DNA of 64,000 bases from Archangium violaceum (GTDB taxonomy: Bacteria; Myxococcota; Myxococcia; Myxococcales; Myxococcaceae), in contig NZ_CP069396.1 of the NCBI RefSeq assembly GCF_016887565.1, positions 3,995,001-4,059,000 on the forward strand, given 5' to 3'. A model generated the notes under the pieces. That model searched no databases, had not been told where the DNA came from, and worked only from the letters and a program-made list of their open reading frames with translations. The translations under genes were made by a program, and so were the position numbers. Positions 44,809-52,972 of the stretch are shown in pieces; positions within the stretch are counted from its first letter, which is position 1; each line of letters opens with the position of its first letter.

Positions 44809-46623
44809 ATGACACACCATGTGCGTCCCAACCTTCGCGCCCTGACAGTCTTCTGCCTGGTGGCCACGGCCCTGGTGGGGTCGGGCTGCCACCGGGCGGC
44901 GAGACCGGAGGCGGGGGGAGAGCGCACGGTGGAGGCTGGCGTACCGGTGGGCTTCGGCTCCGAGGCCCCGGACGCGCCGGTGGTGACGTGGGACTTCGGT
45001 GACGGCTCACCGCCGCGGCAGGGCGCGCGGGTGTCCCACGCCTTTGCTCGCGCGGGCGCGTTCACGGTGCGCGCGCTGGAGAAGGACAAGAAGGACGAGG
45101 TGCTGGCCAGCGCGCAGGTGACGGTGGTGCCGCGGCCGGTGCTGCGCGCCATTCCCGCCGAGGCCGAGGTGGCCGTCTACTTTCCCCAGCTCCGGGGCAA
45201 CGTGGATCCGCTGATGGATTTCTATTCGCGGCTGGTGGGTGAGTCGCAGGCGCTCGAGTCGCTGGAGGACACCCCGCTGCTGTCGCTGGTGCTGCGCGAC
45301 CTGCGGGGGGAGCCCCGGGTGGTGGATCCGGAGGAGGGCGTCGGCTTCTTCTCCCTGCCCGACTTCCAGGGCACCGTGGCGTTGCTGGGCGTGACGGATG
45401 TCGAGGCCGCGATGGACTCGGTGGTGAGGGATCTGGAGTCCGCGGGAGTCACCGTTTCCCAGCGCGAGCCCGGCGGCGCCGTCCGCTTCCAGCGCCAGAA
45501 TGGGGAGCCCCTGCTGCTCTTCCCGGATCGCGGCTACCTCTACCTGGCGGTGCCGGACACGGAGGACGAGGAGTCGGAAGGGGCGGTGCCCGCATCGCAG
45601 GCGGGCGATTCCGCCCTGGAGGCGGCCCGCGCGAGCATCACGGGCATGAGCGGCCCGGGGCTGTCCGAGCTGCCGCTCCTCGGAGAGCTGCGGCAGAAGG
45701 TGGGCTCGGGCAACGTGCACTTCTTCGTGCGCCCGGTGGGCGAGGATGCCTCCTCCGGCATCCGGGGCGTCTTCGCGGCGCTGAAGGTGGAGGAGGCTCG
45801 CGCGGAGTTGGAGGGCTGGGTGGCCTCGGAGAAGGCGCTCTTCGAGGGCAAGAGCGCGCCCGGCTCGGAGCTGCTGGGGAAGGCGCCCGCGGGCCCCTTC
45901 GCCGCGCTGATGGTCTCCATTCCGCCGGAGGAGCTGGCGAAGCTCGTCTTCGGCGCGCCGGGCTCGGAGCGCCGCGAGCGGACGCTGCTGCGCCTGCGGG
46001 AGGAGGGCTTCGACGCGGCCAACGCGGACAGCCTGCTGGACGCGCTGAGGGGAGACCTGACGCTGCTGGCCTACTTCGACGCGCCGGCTTTCTACCGCAA
46101 CCTGCTCAAGGGCACCCAGCGGCCGGAGCCGCGCGGCACCCTGCTGTTCGAGGCGGGACTCGTACGCTCCGAGCCGATCGTGGAATGGCTCACCGGGCGG
46201 TTGAAGGCGCGCGGGCAACCCTTCGAGGTGGTGAAGGACGCGGGCGCCACGCGTCTGCGCACGCGGGCGATGGAGCAGCCAGTGGAGTTCACCGTGACGG
46301 CCAACCGGCTGTCGATGACGGCGGGCGAGTCCATCCAGGGCCGGACCGTTGGCGACATGGGAAGCGCGCTGAGGGAGCGCTTCGGCAACAATGCCTTCGA
46401 GCCCGGCCACCTCTCCGCCATGGTGGACGTGGGCCGGTTGCGTGCCGAGCTGGATGCGCCCCAGGAGGTGCCCGGCGTGCCGGCGCAACAGCTCCCCGCG
46501 GTGCGTTCGCTGGTGGGGACGCTGCTCGATCAGTTGCCGCCCGTGGAGCTCGTCTTCGTCGACTTCAAGCCCGAGGAGGGCGGGGGGCGTTTCCGGGCGC
46601 GCACCGTGCTCCGTTCGCGCTAA
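44809..46623 (+). CDS. Lipoprotein with PKD domain
   Basis: A 604-aa lipoprotein: signal FCLVATALVGSGC with lipobox VGSGC. A PKD domain at ~45-105 (VVTWDFGDGSPPRQ, VSHAFARAGAFTVRALE) leads to a ~490-residue region rich in Glu, Leu and Gly, with repeated patterns such as VAVYFPQLRGNVDPL and VHFFVRPVGEDASSG, resembling DUF3352-like periplasmic proteins. It lies 7 nt after the barrel gene and is probably the third member of that operon. Specific function unknown. Confidence 0.72.
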   Translation: MTHHVRPNLRALTVFCLVATALVGSGCHRAARPEAGGERTVEAGVPVGFGSEAPDAPVVTWDFGDGSPPRQGARVSHAFARAGAFTVRALEKDKKDEVLASAQVTVVPRPVLRAIPAEAEVAVYFPQLRGNVDPLMDFYSRLVGESQALESLEDTPLLSLVLRDLRGEPRVVDPEEGVGFFSLPDFQGTVALLGVTDVEAAMDSVVRDLESAGVTVSQREPGGAVRFQRQNGEPLLLFPDRGYLYLAVPDTEDEESEGAVPASQAGDSALEAARASITGMSGPGLSELPLLGELRQKVGSGNVHFFVRPVGEDASSGIRGVFAALKVEEARAELEGWVASEKALFEGKSAPGSELLGKAPAGPFAALMVSIPPEELAKLVFGAPGSERRERTLLRLREEGFDAANADSLLDALRGDLTLLAYFDAPAFYRNLLKGTQRPEPRGTLLFEAGLVRSEPIVEWLTGRLKARGQPFEVVKDAGATRLRTRAMEQPVEFTVTANRLSMTAGESIQGRTVGDMGSALRERFGNNAFEPGHLSAMVDVGRLRAELDAPQEVPGVPAQQLPAVRSLVGTLLDQLPPVELVFVDFKPEEGGGRFRARTVLRSR

Positions 46624-46632
46624 GAGGGGGCC

Positions 46633-47301
46633 GTGCCCGATACCATCACCGTCCTGTACTTCGCCGCGGCGCGCGAGCGCGCGGGGCTGCCTCGTGAATC
46701 CCTGGAACTGCCTCCGGGCGCGCGCGTGTCGGACGTGCTGCGCCTGCTGGCCGGGCGTCACCCGGGGCTCGCGCCGCTGCTGCCGCACCTGCGGGTGGCG
46801 GTGAACCAGGAGTTCTCCAGTGCGGACGCCGAGGTGCCCGCGGGCGCGGAGCTGGCCCTCATTCCTCCCGTGGCTGGAGGCAGTGGTGGGCTCTTCCGGG
46901 TGGTGGATCGGCCGCTGCGGCTGGAAGAGGTGGTGGAGGCGGTGGCCGGCGAGGCCTATGGCGGGCTCGTCACCTTCTCGGGCTCGGTGCGCAACCAGAC
47001 GCGCGGCAGGCGGGTGACGAAGTTGGAGTACGAGGCCTATCCGCCCATGGCGGAGAAGAAGCTGGCGGAGATCGGCACCGAGGTGGCCGAGCGCTTCAAC
47101 GGGACGCGGTTGGCCATCGTGCACCGGGTGGGGACGCTCGTGCCGGGCGAGCTGGCCGTGGTCATCGCCGCCGCCGCGCCGCACCGCAAGGAGGCGTTCC
47201 TCGGGTGCGAGCACGCCATCGAGCGGCTCAAGCAGGACGTCCCCATCTGGAAGAAGGAGTTCTACGAGGACGGCGAGGTCTGGGTGGGTCTGGGGCCCTG
47301 A
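46633..47301 (+). CDS. Fused MoaD-MoaE molybdopterin synthase
   Basis: A 222-aa protein joining both subunits of molybdopterin synthase, which converts cPMP to molybdopterin. Residues 1-85 are MoaD-like (TVLYFAAARERAG, LALIPPVAGGSGG). Residues ~90-222 are MoaE (GGLVTFSGSVRNQTRGR, LEYEAYPPMAEKK, AIVHRVGTLVPGELAV, HRKEAFLGCEHAIERLKQ, PIWKKEFYEDG). The MoaD GlyGly, normally the free C-terminus that carries the thiocarboxylate, is internal. It would supply the cofactor for enzymes such as NapA. GTG start 9 nt after the PKD gene. Confidence 0.92.
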   Translation: MPDTITVLYFAAARERAGLPRESLELPPGARVSDVLRLLAGRHPGLAPLLPHLRVAVNQEFSSADAEVPAGAELALIPPVAGGSGGLFRVVDRPLRLEEVVEAVAGEAYGGLVTFSGSVRNQTRGRRVTKLEYEAYPPMAEKKLAEIGTEVAERFNGTRLAIVHRVGTLVPGELAVVIAAAAPHRKEAFLGCEHAIERLKQDVPIWKKEFYEDGEVWVGLGP

Positions 47302-47326
47302 GCCTCGCCCGAGCCCCAGCTGGTGC

Positions 47327-47974
47327 TCAGTGGATGCCGAGGTTCGCGGGCAGCGTCTTCACGCCCGCGTCGGGCCTCGAGTCCTGGGGGATGGGGTGCG
47401 CGGGCGAGTCCACTCCGAGCCGCTTGCGCTCGGCCTGCTCCAGCTCGCGGGCCGCCTGGATGGCGCGGGCGTTGGACTCGGCCATCTTCTCGGGCGTGGG
47501 CCATGCGAGGAGGAAGCCCACCGGCAGGCTGAGGAAGAGCACCGACACCATCGCCAGCCAGCCCAGGTCGCGCAGCCGCAGGCTCGCCGCGCGCTTGCCC
47601 GCGACGGAGGGGGCGACGAGCAGGGCGAGCTCGCCCTCGGAGATGCGCAGCCGGTCCTCCTGGGTGAGCTCCACCCAGGCGCGGCCCCCGGTCCGCTGCA
47701 GCTCCGAGTCGGGCACCGCGCGGAAGGCATCGCCGCGCTTGCTCCGCTCGACGCGCGCCGCCGGAGGGATGAAGACGCGGTAGCCGTGCTCGGTGCGCTC
47801 GGCGAACAGGAAGCGCTCCTCCGGCAGGGTGAAGCCATAGAGGGGCAGGGGCACCGTCTCGTCCGGCGCGGCGATCACCTGCGGGTGCTCGGGACCGAAG
47901 CTCCACGCCTCGTTGAGGGTGGTGCCCCAGTAGAGCTCGCAGAACAGCCCCTCGTTTTTCACCTCGGTCCTCAT
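47327..47974 (-). CDS. Single-pass membrane protein with FHA-like cytoplasmic region
   Basis: A 215-aa protein from ATG 47974 (ATG 47989 also possible). Residues 1-~130 are soluble and strand-rich (GLFCELYWGTTLNEAWSFG, LPLYGFTLPEERFLFAE), resembling the FHA-like N-terminal module seen in some myxobacterial envelope proteins. One membrane segment (LGWLAMVSVLFLSLPVGFLLAW) follows, then an acidic/basic helix and short tail. I do not recognise a named family. 113 nt downstream of the site-2 protease on the same strand. Confidence 0.6.
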   Translation of the reverse strand: MRTEVKNEGLFCELYWGTTLNEAWSFGPEHPQVIAAPDETVPLPLYGFTLPEERFLFAERTEHGYRVFIPPAARVERSKRGDAFRAVPDSELQRTGGRAWVELTQEDRLRISEGELALLVAPSVAGKRAASLRLRDLGWLAMVSVLFLSLPVGFLLAWPTPEKMAESNARAIQAARELEQAERKRLGVDSPAHPIPQDSRPDAGVKTLPANLGIH

Positions 47975-48087
47975 GGCCCGGTGGAGCATAGGAGGTTCTC
48001 GTCTCCTTGGCGCTTCCTTCCGGCGGGGGGCGTTGTCCGATGCACTCCTGGTTGCCCGGGAGGCCAGCGTCGGGCCGGGCCCGGCGC

Positions 48088-49299
48088 TCACCCTCCGAGG
48101 TCATCCGCCAGCAGGGACATGCCGCCATCCGAGGGCTCCAGGGACTCGGTGGTGGCACCCGGGCCCGGGTGCGCGGTGCCCGCGTCGGGGGTGGTGGAGA
48201 CGGGAACGACACGGGGGCCGCCATCGGGCACGGTCGGGGAGGGGGCAGCCCTAACCGGAGCGAGGGGGGTGGAGCGGGCCATGACCTGGCGCAGGTCCGC
48301 GAGCGCCACCGTGAGCAGCACCCCGAGCAGCGCGAGGAAGCCCACCGTGTGCACCAGCGTCTCCACGCGCGGGGGCACCTTCCGGTGGCTCACCACCTCG
48401 AAGAGGAGGAAGAGCATCCGCCCTCCGTCCAGCGAGGGCAGGGGCAGCAGGTGGAAGAAGGCGAGCGCCACCGAGACACTCACCAGCACGCGCAGGAAGG
48501 CTCCCATGCCGCTGGCCGCCGCGCCCGAGGACTGCTTCACCAGCCCCACCGGGTTGGCCACGACGAGGCCCTGCTTTCCCTGCATCAGGCGGTGGAGCAT
48601 CCGGGTGCCCTCCGCCACCAGGTTCGCCGTGTGCGCCACGGCCTGCAGCATCGCTTGTCCCGGGTCATGGGTCCGGTACACGTACTGCTGGCTCACGCCG
48701 ATGCGGCCCTCACCCCGCTCGTCCGGACGCGGGCGCACCATCACCTCGCGCGGCTCCTCCTGGCGCTCGACTCCCAGCTTCAGCTCGCGGCCGGGGTTCT
48801 GCGCGATGAGCTCCACGAACTCGGCCCAGCTTTCCAGTGGCACTCCGTCCACGCTGACGATGCGGTCCCCCGGCAACAACTGGGCGCGCGCCGCTTCCGA
48901 GCCGGGAACGATGGTGCCCACCGTGAGCGGCACCACCACATGCGTGCCCGAGGTGTAGAGCGCCACGAGGATGCCCAGGGCCACCAGGGCGTTGGTCAGT
49001 GGCCCCGCCAGCAGCACCAGCATGCGCTTCCAGGGTCCCTTCGACGAGAAGCTCGTGGGGTCCGAGGGATCCAACCCCGGCTCATGAGGGTTCATCCCAT
49101 GGATGCGGACGGAGCCGCCCAGCGGCACGGCGCCGAGCACGTACTCCGTGCCCCTGAGCCGCCAGGTGAGGACCGCGGGCCCGAAGCCGAGCATGTAGCG
49201 GTGGACTCGCACGCCCACCAGCCGGGCGGCCAAGAGGTGTCCCAGCTCGTGCAGTGCCACGAGCAGGCCGAGGGCGAGGATGAGCGGGAGGTAGTGCAT
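48088..49299 (-). CDS. Second site-2 zinc metalloprotease (M50)
   Basis: A 403-aa intramembrane protease: HELGH at residues 17-21, FGPAVLTWRLRGTEY, VPLGGSVRIHGMNPHEPGLD and a single PDZ domain (~120-190, SEAARAQLLPGDRIVSVDGVPL). The third zinc ligand lies in HLLPLPSLDGGRMLFLL. The C-terminal ~70 residues are Pro/Thr/Ser-rich and cytoplasmic or periplasmic depending on topology. It is shorter than the rseP product at 36.3 kb and only distantly similar. It probably cleaves a different membrane substrate. Confidence 0.88.
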   Translation of the reverse strand: MHYLPLILALGLLVALHELGHLLAARLVGVRVHRYMLGFGPAVLTWRLRGTEYVLGAVPLGGSVRIHGMNPHEPGLDPSDPTSFSSKGPWKRMLVLLAGPLTNALVALGILVALYTSGTHVVVPLTVGTIVPGSEAARAQLLPGDRIVSVDGVPLESWAEFVELIAQNPGRELKLGVERQEEPREVMVRPRPDERGEGRIGVSQQYVYRTHDPGQAMLQAVAHTANLVAEGTRMLHRLMQGKQGLVVANPVGLVKQSSGAAASGMGAFLRVLVSVSVALAFFHLLPLPSLDGGRMLFLLFEVVSHRKVPPRVETLVHTVGFLALLGVLLTVALADLRQVMARSTPLAPVRAAPSPTVPDGGPRVVPVSTTPDAGTAHPGPGATTESLEPSDGGMSLLADDLGG

Positions 49300-49314
49300 C
49301 CGGGGGTGCTTGCC

Positions 49315-49737
49315 TCAGAGCTTCCGCCGCTGCCCGGTCCGCTTGTAGGTCAGGTAGTCGGCGAGGATGGTGCCGTGGTCGAAACACAGCTCCCCGGGCA
49401 GGGTATCCACCGGGAATGTCTTGGCCTCGGCCGCGTCATCGGAGCCTACCGGCTCGCCCTGGGCCCGGCCGATGAAGACGGTGGAGATGGTGTGCTTGCG
49501 CGGGTCGCGGCTCGGGTCCGAGTAGGTGAAGAACTGCTCCACCAACTGCACGTCCAGGCCGGTCTCCTCCTTGACTTCGCGCACCGCAGCCAGGTCGAGG
49601 CGCTCGCCCTGGTCCACGAAGCCGCCGGGCAGCGCCCAACCCAGGGGCGGGTTCTTGCGGCGGATGAGCACGATACGGTCCCCCGGCAGCTCGATGATGC
49701 AGTCCACGGTGGGCAGGGGATTCTTGAACTGGGACAT
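49315..49737 (-). CDS. Nudix hydrolase
   Basis: A 140-aa enzyme with a complete Nudix box [20 protein letters not shown], followed by TGL, which binds the divalent metal. It hydrolyses a nucleoside diphosphate-linked substrate; the overall pattern ([31 protein letters not shown]) resembles the ADP-ribose pyrophosphatase-like group. It is followed 15 nt later by the site-2 protease gene. Confidence 0.9.
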   Translation of the reverse strand: MSQFKNPLPTVDCIIELPGDRIVLIRRKNPPLGWALPGGFVDQGERLDLAAVREVKEETGLDVQLVEQFFTYSDPSRDPRKHTISTVFIGRAQGEPVGSDDAAEAKTFPVDTLPGELCFDHGTILADYLTYKRTGQRRKL

Positions 49738-49811
49738 AGGGGGGCCAGTCTAGCTGCTGGCCTCGCGGTTGCACTCCGCACGTATGCCCGGGTTGCGCTA
49801 CCCTGGGATGC

Positions 49812-50318
49812 GTGGCTGCTACCCGACTGTTCCGCCCTCTCCTCCTGTCCTCCCTTGCCCTCATCCTGAGCGTGGGATGTACCCGCGCCTACATCCAGAA
49901 CGAGGGCGACTACGAGTTCATGGCCACGGAAGTGCTGCGCGACGACTGCGCCATGCTCTCCTCACCCGAGGCGCTCTGGGGCGGCACGCTCAAGATCTCC
50001 GGCGAGGTGGTCCGCATGGACTACGAGCTGCTCGACATCCAGCTCATGGGGTTCTTCCTCGATGGGGGCGCGGATGACGAAGACGCCTTCTCGATGGATG
50101 GCAGCGTGACCAACGCCTCGCTCACCGCCAATGGCCAGCAGTGCTTCGTGGACCAGGTGACGGTGCATCTGGAGGGCACGACTCAGTGCGCCACGCGGTT
50201 CGATGGGGTGTTGCGCGTGCGCTACGAGCCGCGGGTCCATCAGTCCGGGTGCTCCTGCGAGCTCTGGGTCCGGTATCAAGCCGTCCAGAACTCGTACTCC
50301 TGCGCCCCGGCTTCCTGA
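49812..50318 (+). CDS. Hypothetical lipoprotein
   Basis: A 168-aa lipoprotein: GTG start, signal LFRPLLLSSLALILSVGC, lipobox SVGC. The mature domain has six further cysteines (DDCAM, QQCFV, TQCAT, GCSCELW, YSCAP) in a strand-rich, acidic sequence. No family recognised. Divergent from the Nudix gene with a 74-bp gap. Confidence 0.68.
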   Translation: MAATRLFRPLLLSSLALILSVGCTRAYIQNEGDYEFMATEVLRDDCAMLSSPEALWGGTLKISGEVVRMDYELLDIQLMGFFLDGGADDEDAFSMDGSVTNASLTANGQQCFVDQVTVHLEGTTQCATRFDGVLRVRYEPRVHQSGCSCELWVRYQAVQNSYSCAPAS

Positions 50319-50429
50319 GGTGGGCCGCGGAAGGTCCCGTGCACGACAGAGCGGTCTGGCGAACGTACCATTCCTGGCGCGGAGCCCATCGCCTACGTTG
50401 CGAGCCTTCCGGTGGATGGAGGTGCACGC

Positions 50430-50966
50430 ATGAGCTTCTCGCGGAAGTGCTCGGGACACACGCGCTTGGTGTTGGGACTGCTGGCGTCATCCTTCGTCAT
50501 GACGGGGTGCCCGCCGAGAGTCACGAAGCCCTCCTCCGATTCGACGCCTCCGGTCGTGAAGTGGAATGTCTTCAACCACGGCACGAATGAGAGCCAGGAC
50601 TTCACCGGCAACGCGAAGGTCACGGCCAAGAGAGGAGACCTCTTCCGGGTCACCCTGAAGGTCGAGGACCCGGAAGGTGTCAGCATGCTCTCGCTGGGCA
50701 GCAGCTCCCAGTGGACCTGTGTCTCAGGCGGCGTGGCCCAGAGCAGTGGCCCCTCTCTGGACAAGACAGACGTCCAGACCTTCCAGCCGGACAGCAGTGG
50801 CAAGGTGCTGACGAGCAGCTTCCTGATGAGGGATGCCAATCTCGACTTCAAATGCCAGCAGTCCGGATTCACCTTCTCGGGAGGTTCCGTGTCGTTCTTC
50901 GGCACCGGGGAGAACTACTTCAAGGGCAAGACCCAGGCGACGCTGGTCCTCGAGGCCAAACCCTGA
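50430..50966 (+). CDS. Hypothetical lipoprotein
   Basis: A 178-aa lipoprotein. ATG 50430 is chosen because GGAGGTG lies 8 nt upstream; ATG 50412 is in frame but overlaps that site. Signal LVLGLLASSFVMTGC, lipobox MTGC. The mature part is beta-rich with FRVTLKVEDPEGVSMLSLG and a Cys pair (WTCVSGG, FKCQQSG). Domain not recognised. It converges with the DUF2325-like gene. Confidence 0.68.
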   Translation: MSFSRKCSGHTRLVLGLLASSFVMTGCPPRVTKPSSDSTPPVVKWNVFNHGTNESQDFTGNAKVTAKRGDLFRVTLKVEDPEGVSMLSLGSSSQWTCVSGGVAQSSGPSLDKTDVQTFQPDSSGKVLTSSFLMRDANLDFKCQQSGFTFSGGSVSFFGTGENYFKGKTQATLVLEAKP

Positions 50967-50989
50967 CGGGACAGGAGTCCCCGGGGCTC

Positions 50990-51619
50990 TCAGCGCTCCA
51001 GGTGGGTGATGCCCGCCTCGAGCAGCGCGGCCACGCCCCGCCGGGCCACGTGCACCACCTTGTGGCGGTGGGGCGTACCCGGCGTCGTGTAATGGGTGCT
51101 CACCTTGTGGTGCAGCTCCGTGGCGCCCCAGACGAGCACCAGGTCTCCCCACTCCAGGTCACTCTGGGCCTTGCCGGCCGTGCGCCGCTCGGTGCCGTCC
51201 ACCATGCGCAGCTCGATCCGGGTTCCGAGCTTGTTCTCCAACTCCTCGCGCACCGATGGCGAGCCGCCCACCACCACCACCCGGCGCACCCCGTGGCGCT
51301 CGCACGCTTCCAGGAAGGCCACCTCGGCGCGCCGGTTGTTCGAGCCTCCGCAGTGCTCGCAATGGCTGCGGGGCTCCACCGGCAGCGGCTCCCGCCCGCT
51401 CGACCAGGCCACCTGCTGGCAGGCCGGAGCCGTGCACACCCGGTAGAAGCGCTCGGCCAGGAGCTGCTCGGCCCGCGGCAGCTTGGTTTCACTGATGCGC
51501 ACCTTGCGAGGGCTGGTGAGGTTCGCCTCCTCCAGCACGGCCCGGGCGCGGGCTCGCGAGTCCGGTGAGGTGATGCCCCGCTCGCCCAACCACCCGTCGA
51601 TGTCCTTGTCCGCGCTCAC
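50990..51619 (-). CDS. DUF2325-like protein with a zinc-ribbon-like Cys region
   Basis: A 209-aa soluble protein. Residues ~65-95 carry the pairs CTAPAC and CEHCGG, a possible zinc ribbon. The C-terminal ~110 residues resemble DUF2325: VRRVVVVGGSPSVREELENK, an Asp/Glu-rich middle, WGDLVLVWGATELHHKVSTH. The GTG start overlaps the rnhB stop in GTGA, so it is co-translated with rnhB. The function is unknown. Confidence 0.65.
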   Translation of the reverse strand: MSADKDIDGWLGERGITSPDSRARARAVLEEANLTSPRKVRISETKLPRAEQLLAERFYRVCTAPACQQVAWSSGREPLPVEPRSHCEHCGGSNNRRAEVAFLEACERHGVRRVVVVGGSPSVREELENKLGTRIELRMVDGTERRTAGKAQSDLEWGDLVLVWGATELHHKVSTHYTTPGTPHRHKVVHVARRGVAALLEAGITHLER

Positions 51620-52473
51620 CTGGGCCCGTTCTCCGTGAAGAGCTCGCCCTGGGTAGGCCCGGTCTGGACCGGCGTGCCTCCGAGTGCTTCTCGTACCGGC
51701 GCGAAGCTGCGGCGATGGATGGGCAGTACCCCCCTGTCCCGGATGGCCTGCACATGCGAGGCCGTGGGGTAGCCCTTGTGCTCGGCGAGGCCGTAGCCCG
51801 GGTATCTCGCGTCCAACTCCCGCATCAACCTGTCCCTCGTCGTCTTCGCCAGCACCGATGCCGCGGCGATGCTCAGCGAGAGCGCGTCTCCCTTGATGAT
51901 GCCGCGCTGGGGCAGGGTGCACTCGGGAATCGTGAAGGCGTCCAGCAGCACGTAATCCGGCCGGATGCCCAGCGCCTCCACCGCGCGGTGCATGGCCAGC
52001 AGGCTCGCCCGGCGGATGTTGAGCCGGTCGATCTCCTCCGCATCCGCCTGGCCCACCGCCCAGGCCACCGCGCCGCGCTTGATGGCCTCGGCCAGCTCCT
52101 CGCGGCGCGTCTCGTCGGCGATCTTCTTCGAGTCGTCCAGCCCCTCCAGCCGCCAGCCCTTGGGAAGGATGGCGGCCGCGGCCACCACCGGTCCGGCGAG
52201 CGGCCCCCTGCCTGCCTCGTCCACCCCGGCGATGTGCGTGTGGCCCTGCTCCCACAGCTCGCTCTCGAAGCGCAGCAGGTGGCGCAGGCGCTGGCCCTCG
52301 GCGCGGTTCTTCCCCTGGCGGGAGCGGATACGACGGGCGAGGGCCTTCGCTCCCTGGCGCGCATCCGCCTCCAGCGCCTCCAAGAGGCCCGATGGGACGG
52401 AGTGCTCCTGGGTGACGAAGCGCTCGGTCAACTCCGCGAGGGAGTGCTGGAGGAGGTCTTCCACACTCGGCAT
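51616..52473 (-). CDS. rnhB: Ribonuclease HII
   Basis: A 285-aa enzyme that cleaves RNA in RNA-DNA hybrids and single ribonucleotides in DNA. The catalytic DEDD-type motifs are visible: GVDEAGRGPLAGPVVAAA, LDDSKKI, YVLLDAF and IAAASVLAKTTRDRLM. A ~75-residue basic N-terminal extension (starting MPSVEDLLQHSLAELTER) makes it longer than the E. coli protein (198 aa); this extension occurs in other bacteria. It is the first gene of a two-gene unit with the DUF2325-like gene. Confidence 0.94.
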   Translation of the reverse strand: MPSVEDLLQHSLAELTERFVTQEHSVPSGLLEALEADARQGAKALARRIRSRQGKNRAEGQRLRHLLRFESELWEQGHTHIAGVDEAGRGPLAGPVVAAAAILPKGWRLEGLDDSKKIADETRREELAEAIKRGAVAWAVGQADAEEIDRLNIRRASLLAMHRAVEALGIRPDYVLLDAFTIPECTLPQRGIIKGDALSLSIAAASVLAKTTRDRLMRELDARYPGYGLAEHKGYPTASHVQAIRDRGVLPIHRRSFAPVREALGGTPVQTGPTQGELFTENGPR

Positions 52474-52544
52474 GGCGCCCTCAACCTAGCGAGTCGGGGC
52501 GCGAGGGACAAACACCGATTGAGGAAGCAGCCGACCGAAGGGGC

Positions 52545-52928
52545 TCAAGGGTGGAGCTGGAGCCGCACCGTGGAGGGCTCGGGGTGGCAGTGGCAGTCGT
52601 CGCACGTCCAGGCCACTTCGGCCGGGGCGCTCACCTTGGAGCCGGCGGTGGCCACCAGCCGCACGGAGCCCGAGCCGATGTCCTCGTTCACCGCCGTGGT
52701 GACGCCCCGCTCCCCGGTGGTGCTGGTGATGGTGCGACCGGTGTCTACGTTGGTGGCCGTGACGGTGGCGTCCCGTATGGTGGTGCCCTGTGCGTCCACC
52801 ACCTCCACGCGCAGCGTGACGAGGTTCTCGGTGCAGGGGTCTCCCTGGCGGTTGACCCGCACGCCTCCATCACAGGAGACGAGGGGCGCGAGGCCCAGGA
52901 GGAGCAGCAGATTTCGTGCCTGGAGCAT
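52545..52928 (-). CDS. Small lipoprotein with carboxypeptidase-regulatory-like fold
   Basis: A 127-aa lipoprotein: signal NLLLLLGLAPLVSC, lipobox LVSC. The mature part has the pattern of an Ig-like/CarboxypepD_reg domain: TLRVEVVDAQGTTIRDATVT then GRTITSTTGERGVTTAVNED. A terminal Cys/His cluster CDDCHCHPEP could bind metal. Function unknown. It lies 44 nt downstream of the B-box membrane protein gene on the same strand. Confidence 0.68.
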   Translation of the reverse strand: MLQARNLLLLLGLAPLVSCDGGVRVNRQGDPCTENLVTLRVEVVDAQGTTIRDATVTATNVDTGRTITSTTGERGVTTAVNEDIGSGSVRLVATAGSKVSAPAEVAWTCDDCHCHPEPSTVRLQLHP

Positions 52929-52972
52929 GCGGAGGGATTGCGCACGCTTCTTCGTGGAGGCAATGCCGGGTG

